Positions 10,292-18,652 of a stretch of DNA of 64,000 nt are shown here, piece by piece; the stretch's first letter is position 1; every line of letters starts with the position of its first letter. The DNA comes from Paenibacillus agilis (GTDB taxonomy: Bacteria > Bacillota > Bacilli > Paenibacillales > Paenibacillaceae): assembly GCF_007786455.1 (NCBI RefSeq), contig NZ_VNJK01000001.1, positions 2,254,074 through 2,318,073 of the forward strand. Reading direction: 5' to 3'. Made by a program: the position numbers and the translations under genes. The notes under the pieces were generated by a model. That model was not told the origin of the DNA. It searched no databases and saw only the letters and a list, made by a program, of their open reading frames with translations.

Positions 10292-11284
10292 TCACCTCGT
10301 AAGAGAAACTAACATCTGCTCTATTTCATGCACAATTCTGTCTTGAGAAGGAAGATAGTAATCTTCTATAGAAAACTGCGGTACGGGAACATCAAAACCC
10401 GTAATTCGTTTTACTGGAGATTTCAAATCACCAAACATGCGCTCTTGAATCACAGCAGCAAGCTCTGCCCCTACTCCGCCTGTTAATGGAGCCTCGTGTA
10501 CAATTACGGCTCGGTGTGTTTTACTTACAGATTCCTGAATAGTCTCTATATCAAATGGATACAGCGTACGAAGATCTACAATTTCCAGGCTAATTCCCTG
10601 GGTCTTTTCAAGCTGTTCTGCGGCTTTAACTACATTCCCTATCATAGCGCCCCACGCGATTACGGTAATATCTTTTCCTTCCTTCATTACATTTGCTTTA
10701 CCTAGTGGTACCGTATATCGATGCTGTGGTACAGGTTGACGCATGCTACGATAAACTCTCATAGGTTCAAGGAAAATAACAGGATCGCTGCCTTCTGACG
10801 CTGCAGTGAGAAGACCTTTGGCATCATAGGGATTACTCGGTATAACAACTTTTAAGCCTGGCGATTGAAACAGCAGGGCCTCTATGCTCTCCGAATGCAG
10901 CTCAGGTGCACGAACACCAGCTCCATAAGGAGCTCTTATAATTAACGGCACTTCATATTTACCTTGTGTCCGCATCCGCAATCTTGCTAAATGCGACAAG
11001 ATTTGCTCAAGTGCAGGATAAATAAATCCAAAAAACTCAATTTCAACAATAGGCTTAAGACCGTTCAGCGCTAACCCAATTCCGCAGCCTACAATACCTG
11101 CTTCTGACAAGGGGGTATCTACTACACGTTCGTCACCAAACTTATGATATAAGTTCTCAGTAACACGGAAAACACCGCCGTTTTTACCGATATCCTGTCC
11201 TAAAAGAAGAACCTTGTCATCATCGGTCAATAACATATCTAACGTTTCATTTAACGCTTGAACCAGGTTTAACTCTCTATGCAT
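10292..11284 (-). CDS. 2-oxoacid dehydrogenase E1 component, beta subunit
   Basis: A 330-residue transketolase-like subunit with the family landmarks GQDIG, RVVDTPLSEAGIVG, the FGFIYPALEQ region and the C-terminal VHEAPLTGGVGAELAA block. Length and order match PdhB/BkdB proteins. The start has GGAGG eight bases upstream. It lies directly between E1-alpha and E2 with short gaps, so the three make one complex. The sequence does not say whether pyruvate, a branched-chain 2-oxoacid or another 2-oxoacid is used. Placement in a PKS cluster suggests making a starter acyl thioester (inference). Confidence 0.93.
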   Translation of the reverse strand: MHRELNLVQALNETLDMLLTDDDKVLLLGQDIGKNGGVFRVTENLYHKFGDERVVDTPLSEAGIVGCGIGLALNGLKPIVEIEFFGFIYPALEQILSHLARLRMRTQGKYEVPLIIRAPYGAGVRAPELHSESIEALLFQSPGLKVVIPSNPYDAKGLLTAASEGSDPVIFLEPMRVYRSMRQPVPQHRYTVPLGKANVMKEGKDITVIAWGAMIGNVVKAAEQLEKTQGISLEIVDLRTLYPFDIETIQESVSKTHRAVIVHEAPLTGGVGAELAAVIQERMFGDLKSPVKRITGFDVPVPQFSIEDYYLPSQDRIVHEIEQMLVSLTR

Positions 11285-11304
11285 ACCAAGTCCCTCCGTG
11301 AAAT

Positions 11305-12366
11305 CTATTGATGATGATAACGTTCTATAAAGCTATTAAAGTTGCTCTCCTGCTCTTGAATATTCCATGGTTTATTAGCAAGCACGTTCTGAAACATGAT
11401 AGTTGGATCAGGTTTGGAAATAGTAAGAGCAAATTTGATGCCATCATTAACTAGCCGCTCTGCTTCTCCAACAATTCTTGTTTGTATGTCTTTATCTAAC
11501 ATACCTTGTTTGAACAAATAAGCTTCTAAGCGCAAAATAGGATCTCGTGGTCTCCAAGATTCGCTCTCTTCAATGCTTCTATAGCGGCTTGGATCATCAG
11601 CTGTTGTATGTGCACCATATCGATAAGTTACTGCTTCTATTAAAGTTGGCCCCTTACCGCTTCTTGCGGCTTCCAATGCATTTTTGGTTGCCACATAAAC
11701 AGCGAACACATCATTTCCGTCCACTCGAACATTTTCCATATTATAAGCTATCGCTTTTTGAGCAATAGTTTCACTGGATGTTTGACGAGATAGCGGTACA
11801 CTAATTGCGTAACCATTGTTCTGACAGAAAAACACCACCGGAGCCTTGAATACAGAGGCCATATTTAAGCCTTCGTGAAAGTCTCCTTCTGAAGTGGCTC
11901 CATCGCCAAAATAGGCAATAGAACAAGCCGTTTCATTTTTATATTTACTAGCCCAGGCAGCCCCTGCTGCTTGAGGAATTTGTGTAGCTATTGGCACATA
12001 TGGCGGCATAATATTTCGGTTATCAGGAGGAATACATCCCTCAATTCTGCCCATCCAATACCAAATAATTTTTACCATCTCATATCCAAATGTCAGCATT
12101 GCTGCATGATCCCGATAGGTAGGAAACATCCAATCCTGCTTTGAAAGAGCAAGAGCACTGCCAACTTGGCTCGCTTCTTGTCCTTCGAACGGAGCGTACG
12201 TGCCAATTTGACCCTTACGCTGCATATTCACTAACTTTCGATCAAACACCCGATTGAGCACAAGAAGCTTGTACATTTCTATGGCTAGTTTTTCATTTAT
12301 AACCATACTATCATCACGCAATGTGCCATCGAGTTCTAAGATTTGAAATAGACGTTGTTGTTCCAT
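11305..12366 (-). CDS. 2-oxoacid dehydrogenase E1 component, alpha subunit (TPP-binding)
   Basis: A 353-residue protein with the thiamine diphosphate motif GDGATSEGDFHEGLN ending in CQNNGYAIS, the GQEA segment, and the conserved YRYGAHTTADDPSRYR loop that carries the regulatory serine region in this family. The start has GGGGG five bases upstream. It decarboxylates the 2-oxoacid and passes the acyl group to the lipoyl arm of E2. No E3 (dihydrolipoamide dehydrogenase) is encoded nearby, so E3 would come from the housekeeping complexes. Confidence 0.93.
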   Translation of the reverse strand: MEQQRLFQILELDGTLRDDSMVINEKLAIEMYKLLVLNRVFDRKLVNMQRKGQIGTYAPFEGQEASQVGSALALSKQDWMFPTYRDHAAMLTFGYEMVKIIWYWMGRIEGCIPPDNRNIMPPYVPIATQIPQAAGAAWASKYKNETACSIAYFGDGATSEGDFHEGLNMASVFKAPVVFFCQNNGYAISVPLSRQTSSETIAQKAIAYNMENVRVDGNDVFAVYVATKNALEAARSGKGPTLIEAVTYRYGAHTTADDPSRYRSIEESESWRPRDPILRLEAYLFKQGMLDKDIQTRIVGEAERLVNDGIKFALTISKPDPTIMFQNVLANKPWNIQEQESNFNSFIERYHHQ

Positions 12367-12400
12367 CTAGTCCCCCATAATTTTAGAATGATAAGTAAGT

Positions 12401-13630
12401 TTAGATTTGTTCGGCGAAGACAGCTTCTGGATATCCGTTTGATAAAACCTTCGCCCAATCTTTTTCATCCAAACCGTGCTGGCTAATAAACGCATATGCT
12501 AACCTTTCAATACCAAACCCGACACAACCAGTTGCCATCCATTCTGTTTCGCCGCGTTTTATATTGAATTGTTCGCCAAAAAAGTGCTCGTGAAAATTAA
12601 AAGATGCTGCCGCAATCGTACGATCACTTGCAACGTTTAACCGAAGCTCGTATTTTAATTCTTGCATTCTTTGATTAAATATTTTTGCGGCCGTATCTTC
12701 ATTGCAAAAAAACGGATCGCTTGCGACTTCGCAGTGTCCTTGCAGACCCAATCTCTGAAAAATAGAAAAGGATGCTTCCATAAATTTTTGACGACTTTCC
12801 AAAACGAAATCTTTTGATCCCATAAAAACTATTTCGCGAATAGAAAAGTCCCACAGCCTTTCCAAAGTGCGGTGATATTTCGATTCATAACGAAATGATT
12901 TGCCGATTGATGTTATGACTCGATTTTGTGTTTCATCATGTTGAGTATTTTGGAATTGATGATAAGTGTGGTAACACATAGTTGGGGGTAAACAGTAATC
13001 CACATTGTGGCAGTTGTGAAGTAAGTAAGAATCTATTTTATCATTAGATTTATATTCTTCGAGAAAGTTGCGATAGTTATCAATATCATTATGCAATCTC
13101 GTGACGAACATTAAGAAATGTGGGAACGAATTAAAGTAACCGCATTTCTCTAAAGTTTTGGTAGGTATTAAAGTAGGATATCGATATTCGACTGCACCAA
13201 AATGGGAAATTGTCATCTCTTTAAATATTTTATCTAAGGCGTCCATTAAGAAAATTAATTTATCACCAAAGCATACTTGACCTTCTCCCATTTCATAAAC
13301 CATTTCTTTTTCAAGTAATTGATCAAAAAGGTCGTCTTGATAATTGCTGTGAATGTTCTCTGATTTCCAAATGACTCGCGCTGGTACAACAAATTGGAGC
13401 AATATTTCATTATCAATTACAGATACTAGTTTTTCTTTAATTTCTGAAGGATCAGTTCCTGGTAATAGACTAACTTCTAAACCTTTGATCGTGCTTTCAT
13501 CTTTTATCAATTTAAACTGTTGAATGCTGGCTGATATAAAATAAATCCTTTTCTCCAATTCCTCATCATGTTTAATTGGAATCGGTTGCTCTAGCTGAAT
13601 GTAATGTACGTTCTCCATCGTTTTAACCAT
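12401..13630 (-). CDS. Class II aaRS-like amino acid:[carrier protein] ligase
   Basis: A 409-residue class II aminoacyl-tRNA-synthetase-like catalytic core without an anticodon-binding domain. It resembles the atypical SerRS-like ligases that load an amino acid onto a carrier-protein phosphopantetheine instead of tRNA. Supporting sequence: the CLPPTMCYHTYHQF metal-site segment, SFNFHEHFFGEQFNI, and TGCVGFGIERLAYAF as motif 3. Those known enzymes prefer small amino acids such as Gly, Ala or Ser; specificity cannot be read here. The partner could be the N-terminal ACP of the PKS or an ACP encoded outside the window. The ATG at 13618 is an alternative start. A CGCTCA/TGAGCG dyad lies just upstream. 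Confidence 0.8.
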   Translation of the reverse strand: MVKTMENVHYIQLEQPIPIKHDEELEKRIYFISASIQQFKLIKDESTIKGLEVSLLPGTDPSEIKEKLVSVIDNEILLQFVVPARVIWKSENIHSNYQDDLFDQLLEKEMVYEMGEGQVCFGDKLIFLMDALDKIFKEMTISHFGAVEYRYPTLIPTKTLEKCGYFNSFPHFLMFVTRLHNDIDNYRNFLEEYKSNDKIDSYLLHNCHNVDYCLPPTMCYHTYHQFQNTQHDETQNRVITSIGKSFRYESKYHRTLERLWDFSIREIVFMGSKDFVLESRQKFMEASFSIFQRLGLQGHCEVASDPFFCNEDTAAKIFNQRMQELKYELRLNVASDRTIAAASFNFHEHFFGEQFNIKRGETEWMATGCVGFGIERLAYAFISQHGLDEKDWAKVLSNGYPEAVFAEQI

Positions 13631-13642
13631 TCCTTTTCGCTT

Positions 13643-13692
13643 CGCTCACGGGTATAACACAACATCATGTCATTGACCTGAGCGGCTTTTTT
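13643..13692 (+). terminator. Dyad between dehydrogenase and ligase genes, terminator-like on plus strand
   Basis: CGCTCA at 13643-13648 pairs with TGAGCG at 13679-13684 across a 30-base loop and is followed on the plus strand by GCTTTTTTT. No plus-strand gene ends here. On the minus strand the same hairpin precedes the ligase ribosome binding site without a T-run, so it may be an RNA element of the operon instead. Confidence 0.35.
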
Positions 13693-13733
13693 TATGTTTA
13701 AAATGGACATATAGGGAACCTATTTCTTGGTAC

Positions 13734-14882
13734 TTAATTTTTCATTATGTTCAGAGCATCCTGCGCAATTAATACCTGTTGAATTTGAGTGCTACCTTCT
13801 ACGACCTCCATAATCTTGGCATCTCTCATATGTCTTTCAACAGGATAATTACTGCTGCAGCCGTTAGCTCCATGAATTTGAACCGCATCTGTAGCAGCTT
13901 TAAAGGCATGAACGGAAGAAAAATATTTAGCTAATGAAGTAGCAAATGTAGCGTTTACCTCATTTTGGTCCCATAACTGACCTGCTCGAAAACATAGTTG
14001 TTTTGCTGCTACCGTATTGGTTACCATATTTGCAATCATTTGTTGAATCAATTGATGATCTTTTAAATAATGTTCAAATTGTTTTCTTTCACTAATATAG
14101 TCTAAGCTCGCATTTAGGCAAGCTTGGGCCAAGCCTACGGCTCCCCAGGCTGTACTGTATCGCCCATGAGTCAAACCGTTGTTCGCTACAAGTGCGATTC
14201 CGAAACCAACTCTACCAATTAAATTGTCTGTAGGCACTCTGCAATCTTCAAAAATGAGTTCTGCTAACATAGAACCCCTGAATCCTACTAAACCTGATAT
14301 CGGACGAATAGTTAGGCCTGGAGTATTTCGATCTACTAATAAGGCAATGCCCTGACCTTCGCATTGAGCAAATACTAAAAAGACATCAGCTCCTTGACCG
14401 AACGTTATCCATTTTTTTTGTCCCGATATTACATACTCAGCACCTACTTGTATAGCTTTGGTTTGAAGATTTTTTATGTCACTACCAATTTGAGATTCCG
14501 TTATTGCAAAAGCGGTCTTTAGTTCACCAGAACTCATTTTAGGAAGCCAATACTGCTTTTGTTCCTGAGATCCCCAGCGAAGAATAGATGATGTTACCAT
14601 TCCTTGAACACCAATAATATTTCGCAAATTTGCACAGCCTCGACCTATTTCTTCATTCCAAAGTCCATAAGTAACATAATCCATATTGGCTCCACCATAT
14701 TCAGCAGGTAAGGCGGCTCCCCAATACCCTTTATCAACAATCTTTTGCAGGACAGAATCTGGCACATACGCTTCTTGATCAATGTGTCCTGCCACGGGCA
14801 CAATTTCAGAATCGACAAATGCTTTGAATTCTTCTTGCTTCTCCAATTGCTCAGCTGTAAGTGCAATACATTCAGTATACAA
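13734..14882 (-). CDS. Acyl-CoA dehydrogenase family flavoprotein
   Basis: A 382-residue protein covering the full acyl-CoA dehydrogenase fold: N-terminal helical domain, middle beta domain with FAITESQIGSDIKNL and KKWITFG, and a C-terminal helical domain ending in MEVVEGSTQIQQ, where the Glu before GSTQ matches the usual catalytic base. The start is TTG with GGGG upstream. Close family members act on carrier-protein-bound substrates in natural-product pathways, for example prolyl-, seryl- or glyceryl-thioester oxidation. Its place beside an amino acid:carrier-protein ligase suggests an aminoacyl-S-ACP substrate (inference). It follows loaP by 39 bases. Confidence 0.9.
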   Translation of the reverse strand: MYTECIALTAEQLEKQEEFKAFVDSEIVPVAGHIDQEAYVPDSVLQKIVDKGYWGAALPAEYGGANMDYVTYGLWNEEIGRGCANLRNIIGVQGMVTSSILRWGSQEQKQYWLPKMSSGELKTAFAITESQIGSDIKNLQTKAIQVGAEYVISGQKKWITFGQGADVFLVFAQCEGQGIALLVDRNTPGLTIRPISGLVGFRGSMLAELIFEDCRVPTDNLIGRVGFGIALVANNGLTHGRYSTAWGAVGLAQACLNASLDYISERKQFEHYLKDHQLIQQMIANMVTNTVAAKQLCFRAGQLWDQNEVNATFATSLAKYFSSVHAFKAATDAVQIHGANGCSSNYPVERHMRDAKIMEVVEGSTQIQQVLIAQDALNIMKN

Positions 14883-14921
14883 AATATAACCCCATTTCTT
14901 AGCAGTGTATGTAATTTAAAA

Positions 14922-15551
14922 TCAACCGAAGTTTTCACGAATCTCGCTCATACCTTGGCTGTCCGGTACAAGTACTTCGATCCCTACTTCAATTAATTTC
15001 TCTCCACCAAAAAAATTGATTGCAATTTGAGCTCTTCTCTTCCTCTTGTCAAGTTTTTTGATGATACCTTCTAGGCCAAATAACGGTCCTGATTGAACGG
15101 TAACTTTAGAATTTTCCACAATTACATTGGAGTACTCAATAATATTTTCATGATTACAAAGCTGTAGGATTTGTCGTATTTCATCCTCCTCTATTTTGTT
15201 GAAAAAATCGTCATAATTATAAATATCTGTTCCTTCTATGATGCGTGGATCACTCAATGTTTGAGAGCGTCGATATAATTTGTCCAGTAAAAATGTTGAA
15301 TTACGAAGCAATCGATAATATCTAGGTAGTTTTTTAAGATCATAATACATTGTTGGGGTCATCTTCGTATTAATCAAAAGGTAACCTGGAAACAACGTTT
15401 TAACGACGCTGTAAAATTCCCCTCCTTTTTTTTCAGGGACTAGTCGCTTCGGAACACATGAGTATAAATCTTTTTGGCAGAATTGTATCCTCAAGCATTT
15501 CTGAACAATGTCTTCACTGCCAGTTTCAACAAAAAGTGCATACCAGCTCAT
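14922..15551 (-). CDS. loaP: LoaP-type NusG paralogue, processive antitermination factor
   Basis: A 209-residue protein with an N-terminal NGN domain (MSWYALFVETGSED, then LFPGYLLI) and a C-terminal KOW domain (VQSGPLFGLEGIIKKLDKRKRRA). A longer linker separates the domains than in core NusG. The basic stretch in the KOW region and the position as first gene of a polyketide operon match LoaP. LoaP of Bacillus velezensis binds a hairpin in the nascent leader RNA and lets RNA polymerase ignore terminators in difficidin and macrolactin operons. The start has AAAGGAG eight bases upstream. The leader contains a hairpin and a terminator, so loaP may act on its own transcript (inference). Confidence 0.88.
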   Translation of the reverse strand: MSWYALFVETGSEDIVQKCLRIQFCQKDLYSCVPKRLVPEKKGGEFYSVVKTLFPGYLLINTKMTPTMYYDLKKLPRYYRLLRNSTFLLDKLYRRSQTLSDPRIIEGTDIYNYDDFFNKIEEDEIRQILQLCNHENIIEYSNVIVENSKVTVQSGPLFGLEGIIKKLDKRKRRAQIAINFFGGEKLIEVGIEVLVPDSQGMSEIRENFG

Positions 15552-15660
15552 ACTATAGCTCCTTTGTGAACGGTATTTAAATATTCAGTTCTACCTCGAA
15601 GTTTAACCATGATTGTTCTTGATGAAATTAATAATTTATGCAGTTGAACATTCATACTAA

Positions 15661-15699
15661 ATAAAAAAGGATAAGGAAATAATGATCTATCCCTCATCC
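15661..15699 (-). terminator. Intrinsic terminator in loaP leader
   Basis: On the minus strand GGATGAGG (15699-15692) pairs with CCTTATCC (15676-15669) with one G-T pair, followed by TTTTTT. It lies about 110 bases upstream of the loaP start and points toward loaP, so it is an attenuator-like site unless a promoter lies between. Confidence 0.7.
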
Positions 15700-15750
15700 T
15701 CTTTATAAATATTTAATAGAATTCCGTTTTTTTACTTAAAAAGACATAGC

Positions 15751-15792
15751 TTCGCCACTGATCTATCGTATATAAAGATAGGCCTCTGCGAA
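15751..15792 (-). promoter_or_regulatory. Two-step hairpin upstream of the loaP leader terminator
   Basis: The outer arms are TTCGC/GCGAA and the inner arms CTATC/GATAG around a 9-base loop. It lies about 50 bases upstream of the leader terminator. Position suggests the LoaP-binding RNA hairpin, but this is not shown by sequence alone. Confidence 0.35.
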
Positions 15793-15812
15793 CGATAACT
15801 ATTTTCACTAAG

Positions 15813-15847
15813 AAAAACTAACGTGCCTAAACAACGATTAGTTTTTT
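15813..15847. terminator. Bidirectional terminator upstream of loaP leader
   Basis: AAAAACTAACG pairs with CGATTAGTTTTT (one bulge). A T-run follows on both strands. It separates the degenerate LytTR-like remnant from the loaP transcription unit. Confidence 0.6.
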
Positions 15848-16080
15848 CAGAATGATTGGTTGGAATAGTAGCTTGTAAGGAACAGCAATTTCCTGTTCAT
15901 AATCCGCATTAAAAATCGTTTTTTTCTGTTTGCTGCTCTGGTTAATTGATGTAGTTCTACTTTGATTAGATGGCTTCTATAGCCTGAATGGATTCGTTCT
16001 ACCTGCTTCCTTTCGAGGAACAGAAAGGGGAATTTATGCGATGTACTATAAAATAGCTGCGATCTAGTTTTCCAATCTAT
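15827..16080 (-). pseudogene. Possible degenerate LytTR-domain remnant
   Basis: One minus frame reads FLERKQVERIHSGYRSHLIK, resembling the first half of a LytTR DNA-binding domain. A second frame continues with TIFNADYEQEIAVPYKLL, resembling its end, and stops at 15827. No single frame covers both and no good start is present, so this looks like a frameshifted fragment. The match is weak. The 65-codon minus frame at 16077-16274 just upstream has no ribosome binding site and was not called. The rest of 15552-16401 shows nothing else recognisable. Confidence 0.3.
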
Positions 16081-16401
16081 GCCTTTGTTATGAAGTCATG
16101 TCCTAGATAATGTAAATTATATAAACCATGCTTAGCAATGTCAACCGACACTTTTTTTTCTTTTTCTCGCAACTTTTCAGGTTTATGTTGGTATAGATCG
16201 ACACATAGGGCTGTGATAACATACACACTGTTTTTACTAGTATACAAACTTTTATTATGTAAATTATTTTGCATATAAACTACTGCATTATTTTTTTATC
16301 GTAATAATTCATAGAACACAATTCCTTTAGATTAAAATAGGCAATTACCCATTGGCTAGCCAGGAAATTGCCTATTTTAAATTATTATTATCCTGTCTCT
16401 G

Positions 16402-17166
16402 TTATGCTAGCTCCCACAGCCAATTATACACTGCATGAAGTCGCAAATCGCTTGCTTGCTGAACATAATGCAAATATGCCTGATCAAGTTCTTCGCGATT
16501 TACAAGATGTTGGAACCCTAGCCTGCTGTGAATACTATTAGCTGACATCGTAGGTCCAATTTGAAGTTTGCGGAGCTTCATTTCCTCAGTCCATGGACTG
16601 AAGTAAAACTTAATGATAAAAGCAGGATCGGGAACATCAATGAACGGAAAATAGGCAAACTCATAATTCGTCGAATGCCTGCCAATCGTGTAATTTCCAT
16701 GTGTATGGCGGTGAATCAACCTTCCGGCGTGTGGAAGTATAAAGCCATGATGACGTTGTTTAACTAGAGGGATATCAGGGTCAGGTGCTGTATACCCAAA
16801 GGTGGGATCGTCGACAAGAAATATCGTTCGGAGATGATACATATTATTGTCTAAATTTTTAAGTTTTGAAAAAAATTGATTTATATTAGGGGAACAAAGA
16901 AATTCCGTTGTATTCAGCGTCATTTTCCAGCCTTTGCATTCTGCTTCAATTTCCATCACTTCACGATCTACGAGCAAAGCATCAAACTCTTCGACTTTTG
17001 AATCTCGAATTTCCCAGTGAGGAGCAAGTTTTTTACAAATTTCAACTGAACGATCTTTAGAACCCCGATTAATGAGAATACCATGCTCAAACAACGGGAC
17101 ATGATGCTTTAACCACCATGGCAGTAAATATTCTTCATTATAAAAATGAGAAATAACTGTACTCAT
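16402..17166 (-). CDS. Glycosyltransferase family 2-like protein
   Basis: About 254 residues starting MSTVISHFYNEEYLLPWWLK, the opening of the glycosyltransferase-2-like family that often appears in cell-wall or methyltransferase-linked loci. The ATG at 17166 is chosen because GGAGG lies eight bases before it; an in-frame upstream ATG at 17235 has none. A SKDRSVEICKKL segment and a DxD-like VDREV follow. The C-terminal half carries several His residues (RHHGFILPHAGRLIHRHTHG). It is a single gene upstream of the PKS cluster and same-stranded. Donor and acceptor are unknown, and cluster membership is uncertain. Confidence 0.65.
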   Translation of the reverse strand: MSTVISHFYNEEYLLPWWLKHHVPLFEHGILINRGSKDRSVEICKKLAPHWEIRDSKVEEFDALLVDREVMEIEAECKGWKMTLNTTEFLCSPNINQFFSKLKNLDNNMYHLRTIFLVDDPTFGYTAPDPDIPLVKQRHHGFILPHAGRLIHRHTHGNYTIGRHSTNYEFAYFPFIDVPDPAFIIKFYFSPWTEEMKLRKLQIGPTMSANSIHSRLGFQHLVNREELDQAYLHYVQQASDLRLHAVYNWLWELA

Positions 17167-17358
17167 CCTACAAACCTCCTCACGTACAATATATTCAGAA
17201 TACTTTGAGCGGCACCTGCAATATATTATGTCCATTTTGCCATAAGGATGGCTACCACGGGTATTAACATTTGTTTATATAGTATAATTCCTACATCAAT
17301 TTATGTGACATCAGTTTACGTTCTAAAAAATAAACTTTTGGAACAAGTTAATCTGTTT

Positions 17359-17388
17359 GCAGGCGATCATTAGACAAAGATCGCCTGC
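17359..17388 (+). terminator. Perfect 10-bp dyad in aminotransferase downstream gap
   Basis: GCAGGCGATC and GATCGCCTGC are separated by 10 bases, with TTTCGTTT following on the plus strand only. The aminotransferase operon ends nearby on the minus strand, where no T-run follows. Confidence 0.45.
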
Positions 17389-17467
17389 TTTCGTTTCGGA
17401 TAAGGTTATATAAAAAATTCAATATAATTTTGAATTTTAAATGTCACAGGAATAATTCTCGTATTCA

Positions 17468-18652
17468 TCACACAGCTTGCATGACTCGCATAAATTTCCC
17501 CATCCGTTCCAACGCTCTTTCCAAATCAACGAGCGATGTTGCATAGGAGCAGCGAATAAAGCCCTCTCCTCCCGAACCAAATACATGTCCTGGAACGACC
17601 GCCACCTTCGCTTCCTCTAGTAGCCGAAGAGCAAACTGCTCAGATGACATGCCTGTTGAAGCTATGGAAGGAAAGGCATAGAATGCCCCCTCTGGCACGT
17701 GGCAAGTTAGTCCAATTGTATTCAATCCAGCTACAAACAGCTTGCGACGTTCATTGTAACTCGCCATCATCTCATCTTTAGCTGCTAAGCCATGACGCAA
17801 TGATTCGAGTGCAGCAATTTGGGAAATGGTAGGAGCGCTCATCGCTGTATACTGGTGGATTTTTAGCATAGCAGCTATCAACTCACTTGGTCCGCAAGCA
17901 TAACCTACCCGCCAGCCTGTCATTGCGAACGCTTTGGAAAAACCACTGATAACAATCGTCCGCTCCTTCATGCCTGGCAGCGATGCGATACTAGCATGCT
18001 TTTTTCCATAAGTCAATTCGGCATAAACTTCGTCCGATATAACCACCAGATTATGCTTGATTATAAGCTCTGTTATCGGCAGCCAGTCTTGCTCAGTCAT
18101 GACATTTCCGGTCGGATTACACGGATAATTAATCATCAAAACCTTCGAACGAGGCGTAATCACCCTGCTCAGTGCTTGAGTGGTTAGTTTAAATTGCTCT
18201 TTTACAGTAGTGGGCACCTCTACAACTTTACCGCCATGTAAGTGGGAAATCGGCTCATAAGCGATATAGCTAGGCGCGGGAATCAGTACCTCATCACCGG
18301 AATTAATTACTGCTCGCAGTGCTAAATCAACGGCCTCACTACTCCCTACCGTTACCATAATCTCCTGTACTGGATCGTAGCATAGTTCAAAGCTGTTGGA
18401 GAGATAAGTTGAGATTTCCTCCCGCAGCTCCATCAAACCAGCATTTGAAGTGTATTTCGTCTGCCCTTCATGCAAAGCTTGAATACATGCTTCGCGTACC
18501 CTTTCTGGTGTAATGAAATCTGGCTCTCCGATACCTAGTGCAATGGTATCTCCGCCTGCTGTATTTAGATCGAAAAATGCGCGAATTCCTGATGGACGAA
18601 TATCTCGTACGCGCGAGGATAAAAAACGCTCTGATCCCTCTTCCCTATACAT
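17468..18652 (-). CDS. Class I/II PLP-dependent aminotransferase (PatA/AlaT-like)
   Basis: About 394 residues. The PLP lysine lies in SGFSKAFAMTGWRVGY, with NYPCNPTG and ISDEVYAELTY as the other cofactor-pocket motifs and the C-terminal FIRCSYA arginine for the substrate carboxylate. It resembles Bacillus PatA and related type I-gamma enzymes. The ATG at 18652 overlaps the end of ddl by eight bases (ATGTATAG), with GGGAG ten bases upstream; the longer frame to 18685 is less likely. Coupling to ddl and a MocR regulator suggests a role in alanine or cell-wall amino acid metabolism (inference). Confidence 0.88.
   Translation of the reverse strand: MYREEGSERFLSSRVRDIRPSGIRAFFDLNTAGGDTIALGIGEPDFITPERVREACIQALHEGQTKYTSNAGLMELREEISTYLSNSFELCYDPVQEIMVTVGSSEAVDLALRAVINSGDEVLIPAPSYIAYEPISHLHGGKVVEVPTTVKEQFKLTTQALSRVITPRSKVLMINYPCNPTGNVMTEQDWLPITELIIKHNLVVISDEVYAELTYGKKHASIASLPGMKERTIVISGFSKAFAMTGWRVGYACGPSELIAAMLKIHQYTAMSAPTISQIAALESLRHGLAAKDEMMASYNERRKLFVAGLNTIGLTCHVPEGAFYAFPSIASTGMSSEQFALRLLEEAKVAVVPGHVFGSGGEGFIRCSYATSLVDLERALERMGKFMRVMQAV

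Noticed and set aside
12401..13630. A housekeeping seryl-tRNA synthetase
   Set aside because: The tRNA-binding and anticodon domains are missing and the motifs match the carrier-protein ligase group.
16077..16274. A 65-codon minus-strand frame beside the LytTR-like remnant
   Set aside because: No ribosome binding site, no recognisable domain; at most part of the same decayed region.
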